Shown piece by piece: positions 49,079 to 57,781 of a stretch of DNA of 64,000 bases. The stretch covers positions 434,001 through 498,000 of the forward strand of contig JAAVUU010000002.1 of assembly GCA_018449595.1 (NCBI GenBank), given 5' to 3'. A program made the position numbers and the translations under genes. Source of the stretch: Rhizobiales bacterium dw_265. Its GTDB lineage: Bacteria > Pseudomonadota > Alphaproteobacteria > Micropepsales > Micropepsaceae. How positions within the stretch are numbered: position 1 is the stretch's first letter; each line of letters opens with the position of its first letter. A model generated the notes under the pieces. It searched no databases. It was given only the letters and a program-made list of their open reading frames with translations, and had not been told where the DNA came from.

Positions 49079-50023
49079 ATGCGCTTGGCCCAATCCATTG
49101 TCATGATGGCGTCCGCCGCCGTCGCGTCTGTCGCGGTCACGCCGGTTTCCGCCGCTTCGATCGACCAGAAGACGGCGCAGCAACAGGCCGAAATTCCCAA
49201 CTGTACCCACAAGATCGGCACCCTGGCGGTGCGCGAGCCGGAGAATCGCTGGTGGGACGGGCTGGGGCTGGAATCGCCCGAGGCCCTGCTCAAGGTGTTT
49301 GTGATGAAGTCCGGCTGTTTCACCCTGCTGGACCGCGGCAAGGGCTTTGAGATGGCGCAGCAGGAACGCGCCCTGGCGGCCGGCGGCGACCTGCAGGGCG
49401 GCTCCAATGTCGGCAAGGGCCAGGTCAAGGCGGCGGATTACATCCTGGTGCCCGACATCGTGTCCAAGAACGGCAATTCCGGCGGCACCAATATCGGCGG
49501 CCTGCTGGGCGGCTTCATCGGCGGCGGCGCCGGGGCGCTGGTCTCCAGCATCAATATCTCGTCCAAGACCGCCGACGTGGTCCTGACCATCACCAATGTC
49601 CGCACCAGCGAGCAGCAGGCGATGGAGGAAGGCCATGGCTCCAAGACCGATGTCGGCTTCGGGTTCGGCGGCGGCTGGGGCGGCTGGGGCGGTTTCGGCG
49701 GCGCCGGAATCTCCAACTACCAGAACACCGCCATCGGCCAGGTCGTGGTGCTGGCCTATATCGAGGCCTATACCAAGCTGGTCGGCGACCTGGGCGGCCT
49801 GTCCGGCAACGCCGCGGCGGAAGCGCCGCAGCAGACCGTCACCCTGTCGCGGCCGGGCGTGCTGCGCGCCTCGGCGTCGGAAAAGGGCAAGGTGGTGCGC
49901 AAGCTGGATGCGGGCATGATGCTTTATCCCACCGGCAACAGCGACGGCGTCTGGCGCGAAGTCAGCGATGAAGTCGGCAACAAGGGCTGGGTGTCGAATG
50001 CGAGTCTGTCGCTCGCGAAGTAG
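49079..50023 (+). CDS. Exported CsgG/HfaB-like protein with C-terminal SH3b domain
   Basis: 314 residues with a signal peptide (MRLAQSIVMMASAAVASVAVTPVSA). The middle resembles CsgG/HfaB curli- and holdfast-export proteins: GCFTLLDRGKGFEMAQQERALAAGGDLQ, KAADYILVPDIVSKN, SSKTADVVLTITNVRTSEQ, with two Gly-rich stretches (GGLLGGFIGGGAGAL and GGGWGGWGGFGGAG). The last 65 residues are an SH3b domain (SRPGVLRASASEKGKVVRKLDAGMML...GWVSNASL). Unlike CsgG it has no lipobox Cys. No curli-subunit gene is adjacent. Probably an outer-membrane/periplasmic scaffold or secretion pore. Confidence 0.75.
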   Translation: MRLAQSIVMMASAAVASVAVTPVSAASIDQKTAQQQAEIPNCTHKIGTLAVREPENRWWDGLGLESPEALLKVFVMKSGCFTLLDRGKGFEMAQQERALAAGGDLQGGSNVGKGQVKAADYILVPDIVSKNGNSGGTNIGGLLGGFIGGGAGALVSSINISSKTADVVLTITNVRTSEQQAMEEGHGSKTDVGFGFGGGWGGWGGFGGAGISNYQNTAIGQVVVLAYIEAYTKLVGDLGGLSGNAAAEAPQQTVTLSRPGVLRASASEKGKVVRKLDAGMMLYPTGNSDGVWREVSDEVGNKGWVSNASLSLAK

Positions 50024-50077
50024 TTTACGGCAGAGCAGGAAAAAAGCCTTTCTGAGCGTTCGCTACTAGGAGGCGAC

Positions 50078-50635
50078 ATGAGCGACTGGCGTCAAACAAT
50101 TGTGTTGAGCGCAGTGATGATTCTTGCTGCGGTTGGAATAGCGCTTTGTATTTTAAAGCCTTGGGACACCCGTTCATCCGATCTCAGCGACCTACGATTA
50201 GCGGTTGCTCGCTTGGATTCGGCAATAACCGTCAGCGTGACGACTGTACGCTTTACAGAATTGGTTGCCGAACTTCAGGCGCAGAACATGATTCACAAAA
50301 ACGATCTAACACAAGACCAACGGGTATCTGTCGACCATCTCGTTGAGACCAGTACCAAAGTCGCGTCAATCTGGTCAAACTTATCGGACAAACTCGATGC
50401 AGACACACTCGATGCACTTGTCACCATCGGCGCTTTGCGAAAACCGGATCGAGAAAAGCTGCGCACGGTTGACGTCGAGACATATCTCGCAGATTTGCGC
50501 GCCGGTGGGTTCAGCAAAGCCGCCCATGATAATGTTAATGGCATTAAAAAGAATCTGATAAGCTCGGCCTTGACAGTAGTAGGCAAAGAAGCGTTGACCA
50601 GTTTAGCAAAGCTTCAACCAGTTACTCAGCGGTAA
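50078..50635 (+). CDS. Hypothetical membrane-anchored protein, low-GC
   Basis: A 185-residue protein. One N-terminal membrane helix (residues 8-26, IVLSAVMILAAVGIALCIL) is followed by a mainly helical domain with heptad-like stretches (LRLAVARLDSAITVSVTTVRFTELVAEL and VDHLVETSTKVASIWSNLSDKLD). No family recognised. An excellent AGGAGG site precedes the ATG. GC content is near 48 percent by eye, against roughly 65 percent around it, suggesting recent acquisition. It follows the CsgG-like gene by 54 bases. Confidence 0.65.
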   Translation: MSDWRQTIVLSAVMILAAVGIALCILKPWDTRSSDLSDLRLAVARLDSAITVSVTTVRFTELVAELQAQNMIHKNDLTQDQRVSVDHLVETSTKVASIWSNLSDKLDADTLDALVTIGALRKPDREKLRTVDVETYLADLRAGGFSKAAHDNVNGIKKNLISSALTVVGKEALTSLAKLQPVTQR

Positions 50636-50652
50636 TCCAGCCTGGGGCGAAG

Positions 50653-51603
50653 TTATAAATTCCGGCCCATGGCCAAGAATTTTTCCCGCCGCGCTTTCAG
50701 GATTTGCTCGCCGGTCATGCCGTCCATTTCCTTCAGGCCCGCCGTGATCTGGTCGGCCACCGCGTCAATCGCGTCCAGCGGCGCACGGTGGGCGCCGCCC
50801 ACCGGCTCGGGCACGATGGCGTCGATGACCTTGAGGTTCAGCAGGTCCTGCGCCGTGATCTTCAGCGCCGTGGCGGCTTCCTGCGCCTTGTCGGCGCTGC
50901 GCCACAGGATTGAGGCGCAGCCTTCGGGCGAGATCACCGAATAGATCGAATGTTCCAGCATATAGACCTTGCTGGCGGCGGCGATGGCGATGGCGCCGCC
51001 CGACATGCCCTCGCCGATGATGGTGGCGATGAAGGGTGTCTTGACCGACAGCCCCGCCTGGATCGAACGGGCGATGGCTTCGGCCTGGCCGCGTTCTTCC
51101 GCCGAGACGCCGGGATAGGCGCCGGCGGTGTCGGCGAAGGACAGCACCGGCAGGCCATAGCGGTCGGCCAGTTCGAAGATGCGCACCGCCTTGCGATAGC
51201 CTTCCGGCATCGCCGAGCCGAAATTGTGCTTGATGCGACTTTGGGTGTCGTTGCCCTTTTCCTGGCCGATGAACGCAATGGCGCGGCCACGGAACCGCGC
51301 CAGCCCCGCCACCACCGCCTGATCCTCGCCGAAGGAACGGTCGCCGGCCAGCGGCGTCACATCTTCCAGGATGCGGCCCGCATAATCCAGGAAGTGCGGC
51401 CGCCCGGGATGGCGCGCCACCTGCACCTTCTGCCAGGGCGTCAATTTGGAATAGGTGTCGGCAACCAGTGTGCCGGCGCGTTCCTGCAGCCGCTGCACCT
51501 CGCCGTTGATGTCCATGTTGGGGTCTTCCTCGGCAAGCTTCTTCAGCTCGACGATCTTGCCTTCCAACTCGGCGATGGGACGTTCGAATTCCAGGTAATG
51601 CAT
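50653..51603 (-). CDS. accA: Acetyl-CoA carboxylase carboxyltransferase subunit alpha
   Basis: A 316-residue subunit that with AccD transfers carboxyl from biotin to acetyl-CoA. The crotonase-like core is clear: GRAIAFIGQEKGNDTQSRIKHNFGSAMPEGYRKA, PVLSFADTAGAYPGVSAEERGQAEAIA and IIGEGMSGGAIAIAA. N-terminal coiled-coil LEFERPIAELEGKIVELKKLAEED. Gene order xerD-accA is common in alphaproteobacteria. Confidence 0.96.
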   Translation of the reverse strand: MHYLEFERPIAELEGKIVELKKLAEEDPNMDINGEVQRLQERAGTLVADTYSKLTPWQKVQVARHPGRPHFLDYAGRILEDVTPLAGDRSFGEDQAVVAGLARFRGRAIAFIGQEKGNDTQSRIKHNFGSAMPEGYRKAVRIFELADRYGLPVLSFADTAGAYPGVSAEERGQAEAIARSIQAGLSVKTPFIATIIGEGMSGGAIAIAAASKVYMLEHSIYSVISPEGCASILWRSADKAQEAATALKITAQDLLNLKVIDAIVPEPVGGAHRAPLDAIDAVADQITAGLKEMDGMTGEQILKARREKFLAMGRNL

Positions 51604-51685
51604 GGCTCAAATCATTGTTGAGGCGGGAAAATGACACAGCCATGGGCGAAAGGGAACGACTTTAGAACCTTTATGTTCCAAAGGT

Positions 51686-52627
51686 TTAACTGCCGTTCTT
51701 GACAGGCTTGGCCTTGCCCAGCGGGTGCGCGGAGGTCATCACCCGGCTCAGATGGTCGCGCGCCACATGGGTATAGATCTGGGTGGTGGCGATATCGGCA
51801 TGGCCCAGCAGCGTCTGGACACTGCGCAGGTCGGCCCCGCCCTCGACCAGATGGGTGGCGAAGGCGTGGCGCAACACATGCGGCGAAACCTTGGCCGGAT
51901 CGATCCCGGCTTTCAGCGCCAGCGCCTTGAGCAATTGGTGAAAGCGCCGCCGCGTGAGAAAGCCTTCCGCGCTGCGCGAGGCGAAGAGGTAGCGGTTGTT
52001 CTGGTCGTGCCTAGGCACGAATTCCGCGCGCACCGCCAGATAGGCATCCAGCGCGGTGCGTGCGGCGGGACTGAGCGGTGACAGCCGTTCCTTGTTGCCC
52101 TTGCCGGTGACGCGGATGAAGCTCTCCTTGGTCTTCACGGCTGCCAGCTTCAGCCCCGCCAGTTCGGAGACGCGCAGGCCGCCGCCATACAGCATCTCCA
52201 CCACCAGGCTCAGGCGCAGGCCTTCCGGTGTCCGGTCCTGCGCCGCTGCCGCCAGCATGGAGTCAAGATCGGCCGCCGACAGGATCTTGGGCAGCGGGCG
52301 TGTGGCGCGCGGCGCTTCGATGGTCTGGGTGGGATCGTCATTGCGGTGGCCCTCGGCATAGAGGAAGCCATAAAACTGCCGCAGCGCCGACAGCTTGCGC
52401 GCCTGGGTGGAGGCCGCCAGTCCTGACGACGACAGGCCGGTGAGGAAGGCGCGTACTTCGTCGCGTCCGGCCTTGGCGGGGTCTGCCCCCTTCAAACTTA
52501 AATGCCCGGCGAAATCCAGCAGGTCGCGGCGATAGGCGGCCAGGGTATTGGCGCCCGCGCCGCGCTCGGCCCCCATCATGTCGAGAAAGGCTTCGATCAG
52601 GTGCGCGGAATCGATTTTGCGGGCCAT
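51686..52627 (-). CDS. xerD: Site-specific tyrosine recombinase XerD
   Basis: A 313-residue recombinase that with XerC resolves chromosome dimers at dif. The SAM-like N-domain ([26 protein letters not shown]) precedes the catalytic domain with Arg in [14 protein letters not shown], Lys in TGKGNKERL, HxxR in [17 protein letters not shown], and nucleophile Tyr in TTQIYTHVA. Divergent from aroK with about 40 bases between. The end lies next to a 7-bp stem (51666-51686). Confidence 0.95.
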   Translation of the reverse strand: MARKIDSAHLIEAFLDMMGAERGAGANTLAAYRRDLLDFAGHLSLKGADPAKAGRDEVRAFLTGLSSSGLAASTQARKLSALRQFYGFLYAEGHRNDDPTQTIEAPRATRPLPKILSAADLDSMLAAAAQDRTPEGLRLSLVVEMLYGGGLRVSELAGLKLAAVKTKESFIRVTGKGNKERLSPLSPAARTALDAYLAVRAEFVPRHDQNNRYLFASRSAEGFLTRRRFHQLLKALALKAGIDPAKVSPHVLRHAFATHLVEGGADLRSVQTLLGHADIATTQIYTHVARDHLSRVMTSAHPLGKAKPVKNGS

Positions 52628-52667
52628 CCATTAGCTTTAGCACGGCCTTTGGTGTATCGGGATTCCC

Positions 52668-53213
52668 ATGGCACCGAACCGCACCGTGGCGCTGGTCGGC
52701 ATGATGGGGGCGGGCAAGACCTCCATCGGCAAGCGGCTGGCCGCGCGGCTGAATGTGCCCTTCTGCGATGCCGATCAGGAGATCGAGAGCGCCGCGGGCA
52801 TGAGCGTGGCGGAAATTTTCGACCGCTATGGCGAGCCGGAATTCCGCCGCCTGGAACGCAGCGTCATCGCGCGCCTCTTGGCCGATCCGCCGCATGTGCT
52901 GGCGACCGGCGGCGGCGCCTATATGGACGATGCCACCCGCGCCGCGCTGAAAAGCCACGCCTTCACCATCTGGCTGAAGGCGCCGGTCGAAATCCTGCTG
53001 GGGCGGGTGAAGAAGCGCCAGGAGGCGAACCAGACCAGGCCGCTGCTGAATGTCGGCGACATGCGCGAAACCCTGGAAAAGCTGCTGGCGGCGCGCGGCC
53101 CGGTCTATGCCCAGGCCGACATGGTGCTGGAATCGGCCGATGAGCCGCATACCCTGCTGCTGGACAAGATTGTTGCCGCCCTGGCCGCGCATGGTTTATG
53201 CGGGGGCGCATGA
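52668..53213 (+). CDS. aroK: Shikimate kinase
   Basis: A 181-residue P-loop kinase phosphorylating shikimate. Walker A is GMMGAGKTSIGKRLA; the shikimate-binding residues are in FCDADQEIE (DxD) and FRRLER; GGG in ATGGGAYMD; the LID arginine is in ANQTRPLL. Overlaps the aroB start as ATGA. Part of the xerD-aroK-aroB-corC block of alphaproteobacteria. Confidence 0.96.
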   Translation: MAPNRTVALVGMMGAGKTSIGKRLAARLNVPFCDADQEIESAAGMSVAEIFDRYGEPEFRRLERSVIARLLADPPHVLATGGGAYMDDATRAALKSHAFTIWLKAPVEILLGRVKKRQEANQTRPLLNVGDMRETLEKLLAARGPVYAQADMVLESADEPHTLLLDKIVAALAAHGLCGGA

Positions 53214-54316
53214 GCGAAACGATTACAGTCGGGTTGGGCGCGCGGGCCTATGACATCCATGTCGGCGGCGGGCTGCTGGCGCATGCCGGCGAATTGCTGA
53301 AGCCCCATCTTCTAAACAATAAGTCCAAGGGCATTGTGCCGGTGGTGACCGATGCCAATGTCGCGGCGTTGCACCTGCAGCCGCTGCTGGCGGCGCTGGA
53401 ACAGTCGGGCATCAAGGCCGCTCCCATCGTCATGCCGCCCGGCGAAGGCAGCAAGAGTTTCGCCGGCCTGGAAAAACTGTCCGATGCGCTGCTGGAGCTG
53501 GAGGTTGACCGCAAGGGCCTGGTCATCGCCCTGGGAGGCGGGGTGATCGGCGATCTCACCGGCTTCGCGGCGGGGGTGCTCAAGCGCGGTGTGGCCTTCG
53601 CGCAAATTCCCACCACCCTTCTGGCGCAGGTGGATTCGTCCGTCGGCGGCAAGACCGCCATCAATGCCAGGCAGGGCAAGAACCTGATCGGGCTGTTCCA
53701 CCAGCCGCGCATCGTCATCGCCGACACCGCGCTGCTGGCCACCCTGCCCCGGCGCGAATTGCTGGCCGGTTATGCCGAGGTGGTGAAATACGGCGCGCTG
53801 GGCGATGCGGATTTCTTCGGCTGGCTGGAGGCGAACGCGGCGAAGGCGCTGGATGGTAACGACAGCGCCCTGGTCAAGGCGGTGGCGCATTCCTGCAAGA
53901 TGAAAGCCGATATCGTGGCGCGCGACGAACGCGAGACCGGCGACCGTGCCCTGCTCAATCTGGGACACACTTTCGGTCATGCCCTGGAAGCCGCCACCAA
54001 TTTTGACGACCGTCTGGTTCATGGCGAAGGCGTCGCCATCGGCGTGGTGCTGGCGTTCAAATTGTCTGTGAAGCTGGGTCTTTGCCCAGGTCAGGACGCC
54101 GAGCGTTTCTCGCGCCATTTGAAGGCAATCGGGCTGCCTACGGCGATTTCCGATATCCCCGGCCCCGCTTTAAGCCCGGACTTTCTGGTCGCCGCCATGG
54201 CCCATGACAAAAAAGTGTCGGACGGCAAGCTGACCTTTATCCTGCTGCGCGGCCTGGGCGAAGCATTTGTCACCCGCGACGTGCCGCTGGAGGCCGTAAA
54301 AGAGGTGCTGGAATAG
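53210..54316 (+). CDS. aroB: 3-dehydroquinate synthase
   Basis: A 368-residue NAD- and metal-dependent enzyme, second step of the shikimate pathway. NAD-binding GGGVIGDLTGFAAGVLKRG, substrate region TLLAQVDSSVGGKTAINARQGKNLIG, metal ligands in YAEVVKYG and LNLGHTFGHALE and HGEGVAIG. Start ATG 53210 overlaps the aroK TGA. Confidence 0.96.
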   Translation: MSETITVGLGARAYDIHVGGGLLAHAGELLKPHLLNNKSKGIVPVVTDANVAALHLQPLLAALEQSGIKAAPIVMPPGEGSKSFAGLEKLSDALLELEVDRKGLVIALGGGVIGDLTGFAAGVLKRGVAFAQIPTTLLAQVDSSVGGKTAINARQGKNLIGLFHQPRIVIADTALLATLPRRELLAGYAEVVKYGALGDADFFGWLEANAAKALDGNDSALVKAVAHSCKMKADIVARDERETGDRALLNLGHTFGHALEAATNFDDRLVHGEGVAIGVVLAFKLSVKLGLCPGQDAERFSRHLKAIGLPTAISDIPGPALSPDFLVAAMAHDKKVSDGKLTFILLRGLGEAFVTRDVPLEAVKEVLE

Positions 54317-54386
54317 GCCCTGAAAATAGGTCGGGGCGGCCTGAAAAATCGGTTATCTTTCCCGCCTCCTTTCCGGGCGTGGAACC

Positions 54387-55685
54387 ATGCTGATTACGAC
54401 CCTTGTCGCCATCGTCCTTTTGCTGGGCATTTCCGCCTTTTTTTCCGGCTCCGAGACGGCGCTGACCGCGGTTTCGCGCGGCCGCATGCACCAGATGGAA
54501 AAGGAGGGCAGCCGCGCCGCCGCCAACGTCAACCGGCTGGTGGAGAATCGCGAGCGGCTGATCGGCTCGGTGCTGCTGGGCAACACCTTCATCAACATCC
54601 TGGCCTCGTCGCTGATGACCAGCGCCCTGGAAAGCCAGCTTGGCCCCCGCGCCGTGGCCATCACCACCGGGTTGATGACGGTGGTGATCCTGGTGTTCGC
54701 GGAAGTGCTGCCCAAGACCCTGGCCATCGCCCGCACCGACCGTTTCGCCCTGACCGTCGCCTGGCCGCTCAGGCAGATCGTGGGCATCCTCGCCCCGGTG
54801 GTGGGGTCGGTGCAGTGGCTGGTGTGGCGGGTGCTGTTCCTGGTCGGCGTGCGCGCCAATGCCGAGGAAAGTTCCGACCAGGCGCATGAAGACATCCGCG
54901 GCTCCATCGAACTGCACCACCAGGAAGGCAGTGTCGAACGCGAGCATCGCGACATGCTGGGCGGCATTCTCGACCTGCGCGAACTGCAGGTCGGCGACGT
55001 GATGCGCCACCGCACCGCCATCGAAAGCTATGACGCCGACATGGACAAGCGCGAACTGGTGGACAAGGTGATCGAATCCCAGCACAGCCGCCTGCCCCTG
55101 TGGCGGGGCGAGCCGGAGAACATCATCGGCATCCTGTTTTCCAAGGATCTGGCCCGCGCCCTGGTCGAGCATCGCGGCCATCTGGAGCAGATCGACATCG
55201 TGGCGCTGGCCGCCACGCCCTGGTATGTGCCCGACACCACCACGCTTGAGGAACAGCTTGCCGTCTTCCGCCGCCAGCGCACCCGCTTCGCCCTGGTGGT
55301 GGATGAATATGGCGCGCTGCAGGGGCTGGTCACCCTGGAAGACATTCTGGAAGAGGTCTTTGGCGATATTTCCGACGCCCATGTCCATGAGACGCGGCGC
55401 GAGATACGCCGCCGTCCCGACGGCTCCTATCTGGTGGATGGCAAGGTGCCGGTGCGCGATCTCAACCGCGAACTGGACTGGTCGCTGCCGGAAGACGATG
55501 CCACCACCATCGCCGGCCTGGTGATCGCCCAGTCCGGCACCATCCCGGACGCCGGCCAGCGGTTCGCTTTTTTTGGCTATACCTTCGAGATCATGCGCCG
55601 TCAGCGCAACCAGATCACCGCGCTGCGCATCGTGCCGCCGGCGGCGGCTATGTCCGCGAAGACCTCGCCATCTCAGACGGCGTAA
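54387..55685 (+). CDS. CorC/HlyC-type (CNNM) transporter
   Basis: A 432-residue inner-membrane protein: an N-terminal DUF21 domain with three to four membrane helices (LITTLVAIVLLLGISAFFSG, NTFINILASSLMTSAL, AITTGLMTVVILVFAEVLPKTLA), a CBS pair (GDVMRHRTAIES and FALVVDEYGALQGLVTLEDILEEVFGDI) and a C-terminal CorC/HlyC transport domain (GSYLVDGKVPVRDLNRELDW). Family members export or sense Mg2+/Co2+. The end overlaps the bolA gene on the other strand by 38 bases. Confidence 0.92.
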   Translation: MLITTLVAIVLLLGISAFFSGSETALTAVSRGRMHQMEKEGSRAAANVNRLVENRERLIGSVLLGNTFINILASSLMTSALESQLGPRAVAITTGLMTVVILVFAEVLPKTLAIARTDRFALTVAWPLRQIVGILAPVVGSVQWLVWRVLFLVGVRANAEESSDQAHEDIRGSIELHHQEGSVEREHRDMLGGILDLRELQVGDVMRHRTAIESYDADMDKRELVDKVIESQHSRLPLWRGEPENIIGILFSKDLARALVEHRGHLEQIDIVALAATPWYVPDTTTLEEQLAVFRRQRTRFALVVDEYGALQGLVTLEDILEEVFGDISDAHVHETRREIRRRPDGSYLVDGKVPVRDLNRELDWSLPEDDATTIAGLVIAQSGTIPDAGQRFAFFGYTFEIMRRQRNQITALRIVPPAAAMSAKTSPSQTA

Positions 55686-55947
55686 GGGCCGCCAACGACA
55701 AGGCATGGACCGGGCCTTTCAGCTCATCGGCCAGCACGGCATAGACGCGGCGCTGCCGTTCCACCCGCGACACGCCATCAAAGGCGGCCGACACCAGCCG
55801 GACATGGAAATGAGTCTCGCCCTGGCTGCCGTCGCCGCGCATGGCGCCGCCATGGCCGGCATGGCGGGCGCTTTCGTCCACCACGTCCAGCAGAACGGGC
55901 GCGAAAGCAGCGGTCAATTTGTCATGAATGGCATCGGCGACGCGCAT
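55648..55947 (-). CDS. bolA: BolA family protein
   Basis: A 99-residue BolA protein. The conserved THFHVRLVSAAFDGVSRVERQRRVYAVLADEL segment with the DNA/Fe-S-binding His is clear, although the N-terminal part (residues 25-40) is richer in Gly/His than usual. BolA binds [2Fe-2S]-glutaredoxins and may regulate transcription and morphology. Divergent from the J-domain gene, as usual in alphaproteobacteria. Confidence 0.9.
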   Translation of the reverse strand: MRVADAIHDKLTAAFAPVLLDVVDESARHAGHGGAMRGDGSQGETHFHVRLVSAAFDGVSRVERQRRVYAVLADELKGPVHALSLAALTPSEMARSSRT

Positions 55948-55994
55948 GCCCGAAACTTGTTTTAGCGCAGTTGAAAGTCAAGCGATACCTTTTC

Positions 55995-56022
55995 TTGTTT
56001 TTTACGCCTGCCATCCCATACT
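55995..56022 (+). promoter_or_regulatory. Candidate promoter placing +1 at the J-protein ATG (leaderless)
   Basis: TTGTTT (55995-56000), 16-base gap, CATACT (56017-56022). Transcription would start about seven bases on, i.e. at the ATG (56029), giving a leaderless mRNA. No Shine-Dalgarno is visible before this ATG, in agreement. Consensus-based inference. Confidence 0.35.
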
Positions 56023-56028
56023 TGCCTG

Positions 56029-56634
56029 ATGGTTGAACCACGCCCCGCCCGCTTCAAGACCGACATCCGCATCAAGCCGGGTGGCAAGGCCAAGAAGCCC
56101 GAGCCCGAGACACGGATGTGCGAGGCGCCCGATTGTGTCGGGCCGGGCAATTGCCGCGTCGCCCGCTCGCCCAAGAATCTGGACGAGTATTTCTGGTACT
56201 GCTCCCGGCACGCCCGCATCCACAACGAAGCCTGGGATTACTTCAAGGGCATGGACGATGACCAGATCCAGGCCTTCCGCCTGGATGCGCTGACCGGCCA
56301 TCGCCCGACCTGGCAGCTGGGCAAGCGCGCCGCCAAGGCGCGCATGGGCCAGTCGCCCCTGGGCGGGGTGCATGACAGCCATGCGGTGCTGGACGGGGAA
56401 ACCGAGACCGGCGTGCGCCGTCCCGAGCGCCAGTTGACCCGGTTGCAGGTTATGGCTTTCGACACCATGCAACTGGCGCATAACGCCACCTTGATCGAGA
56501 TTAAGGCCCGGTATAAGGAACTTGTGAAGCGTTTTCACCCCGACGCAAATGGCGGCGACCGGGGCGCGGAGGAGCGCCTGAAACAGGTCATCAAGGCCTA
56601 TGGCGTGTTGCGCGCCTCCGGGCTGCTTACCTGA
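56029..56634 (+). CDS. J-domain protein (DnaJ-like)
   Basis: A 201-residue protein. Residues about 135-195 form a J-domain with the HPD motif ([16 protein letters not shown]). The N-terminal part has CEAPDC and [19 protein letters not shown], Cys/His pairs that may bind zinc. The J-domain at the C-terminus marks the alphaproteobacterial family encoded between bolA and cobS. A DnaK co-chaperone is expected, with an unknown client, possibly the chelatase subunits. Confidence 0.92.
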   Translation: MVEPRPARFKTDIRIKPGGKAKKPEPETRMCEAPDCVGPGNCRVARSPKNLDEYFWYCSRHARIHNEAWDYFKGMDDDQIQAFRLDALTGHRPTWQLGKRAAKARMGQSPLGGVHDSHAVLDGETETGVRRPERQLTRLQVMAFDTMQLAHNATLIEIKARYKELVKRFHPDANGGDRGAEERLKQVIKAYGVLRASGLLT

Positions 56635-56689
56635 AACGGGCCGGCCCGCGCCTGCGTTCCTGTCAGGCGGCGGCCTTCGGATCAGAGAC

Positions 56690-57670
56690 ATGAGCATCCA
56701 CACCGAGCCCCTCGACACCAGCGCCGCGCCCGACACCACGGTGGACGCCGCCGAGACTTTCGGCATCAAGGCCAAGATGAAGGTTCCCGCCTTCAAGAAC
56801 GGCGGCGAGCATGTGCCGGAAGTGGACCCGGCTTACCGCTTCGACCGCGAGACCACCCTGGCCATCCTGGCGGGCTTTGCCTTCAACCGCCGCGTGATGG
56901 TCCAGGGCTATCACGGCACCGGCAAGTCCACCCATATCGAACAGGTGGCGGCGCGGCTGAACTGGCCCTGCATCCGCATCAACCTGGACTCGCACATCAG
57001 CCGCATCGACCTGATCGGCAAGGATGCGATCGTGCTGAAGGATGGCCAGCAGGTCACCGAATTCCGCGAGGGATTGCTGCCCTGGGCGTTGCAGCGGCCG
57101 GTGGCGCTGGTGTTCGACGAATATGACGCCGGCCGCCCCGATGTGATGTTCGTGATCCAGCGCGTGCTGGAGGTTCAGGGCCGCCTCACCCTGCTCGACC
57201 AGAACAAGGTCATCCATCCCCATCCCGCCTTCCGGCTGTTCTCGACCACCAACACCATCGGCCTGGGCGACACCACGGGCCTGTATCACGGCACCCAGCA
57301 GATCAACCAGGGCCAGATGGACCGCTGGTCCATCGTCACCACCCTGAATTACCTGACGCATGAAGCCGAGGAAGAGATCGTCTCGGCCAAGGTGCCCGGC
57401 TATGACCGGAAAACCATCTCCGCCATGGTGCGGCTGGCCGACATGACCCGCAACGCCTTCGTCGCGGGCGACCTTTCCACCGTGATGAGCCCGCGCACCG
57501 TCATCACCTGGGCGCAGAATGCCGAGATTTTCGGCGATATCGGCTTTGCCTTCCGGCTGACCTTTCTCAACAAGTGCGACGAACTGGAGCGCCCCAGCGT
57601 GGCGGAATTCTACCAGCGCTGCTTCGGCGAGGAATTGCCGGAAAGTGCGGCGAAGGTGCTCGTCGCGTAG
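56690..57670 (+). CDS. cobS: Cobaltochelatase subunit CobS (AAA+ ATPase)
   Basis: A 326-residue MoxR-type AAA+ ATPase. Walker A is [12 protein letters not shown], Walker B is [13 protein letters not shown], with the sensor in [15 protein letters not shown]. CobS with CobT forms the ring motor that helps CobN insert cobalt into hydrogenobyrinate a,c-diamide in aerobic cobalamin synthesis. The start MSIHTEP is preferred. In relatives cobS and cobT are near-adjacent; here palindrome copy G lies between. Confidence 0.95.
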   Translation: MSIHTEPLDTSAAPDTTVDAAETFGIKAKMKVPAFKNGGEHVPEVDPAYRFDRETTLAILAGFAFNRRVMVQGYHGTGKSTHIEQVAARLNWPCIRINLDSHISRIDLIGKDAIVLKDGQQVTEFREGLLPWALQRPVALVFDEYDAGRPDVMFVIQRVLEVQGRLTLLDQNKVIHPHPAFRLFSTTNTIGLGDTTGLYHGTQQINQGQMDRWSIVTTLNYLTHEAEEEIVSAKVPGYDRKTISAMVRLADMTRNAFVAGDLSTVMSPRTVITWAQNAEIFGDIGFAFRLTFLNKCDELERPSVAEFYQRCFGEELPESAAKVLVA

Positions 57671-57678
57671 TTTTGAAT

Positions 57679-57768
57679 GTCATGGCCCGGCTTGCCCGGG
57701 CCATCCAGAGCAACCGGCGAGATCGGCGAGCGTGGCTCTGGATGGCCCACGTAAAGTGGGCCATGACA
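57679..57768. repeat. Dispersed bipartite palindrome, copy G
   Basis: Between cobS and cobT. Left GTCATGGCCCGGCTTGCCCGGGCCATCCAG; right TCTGGATGGCCCACGTAAAGTGGGCCATGACAAA. The spacer starts AGCAACCGGC, shared with copy A, so A and G are a closely related pair. It would be transcribed inside the cobST mRNA. Confidence 0.85.
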
Positions 57769-57781
57769 AACTGGGACAATA

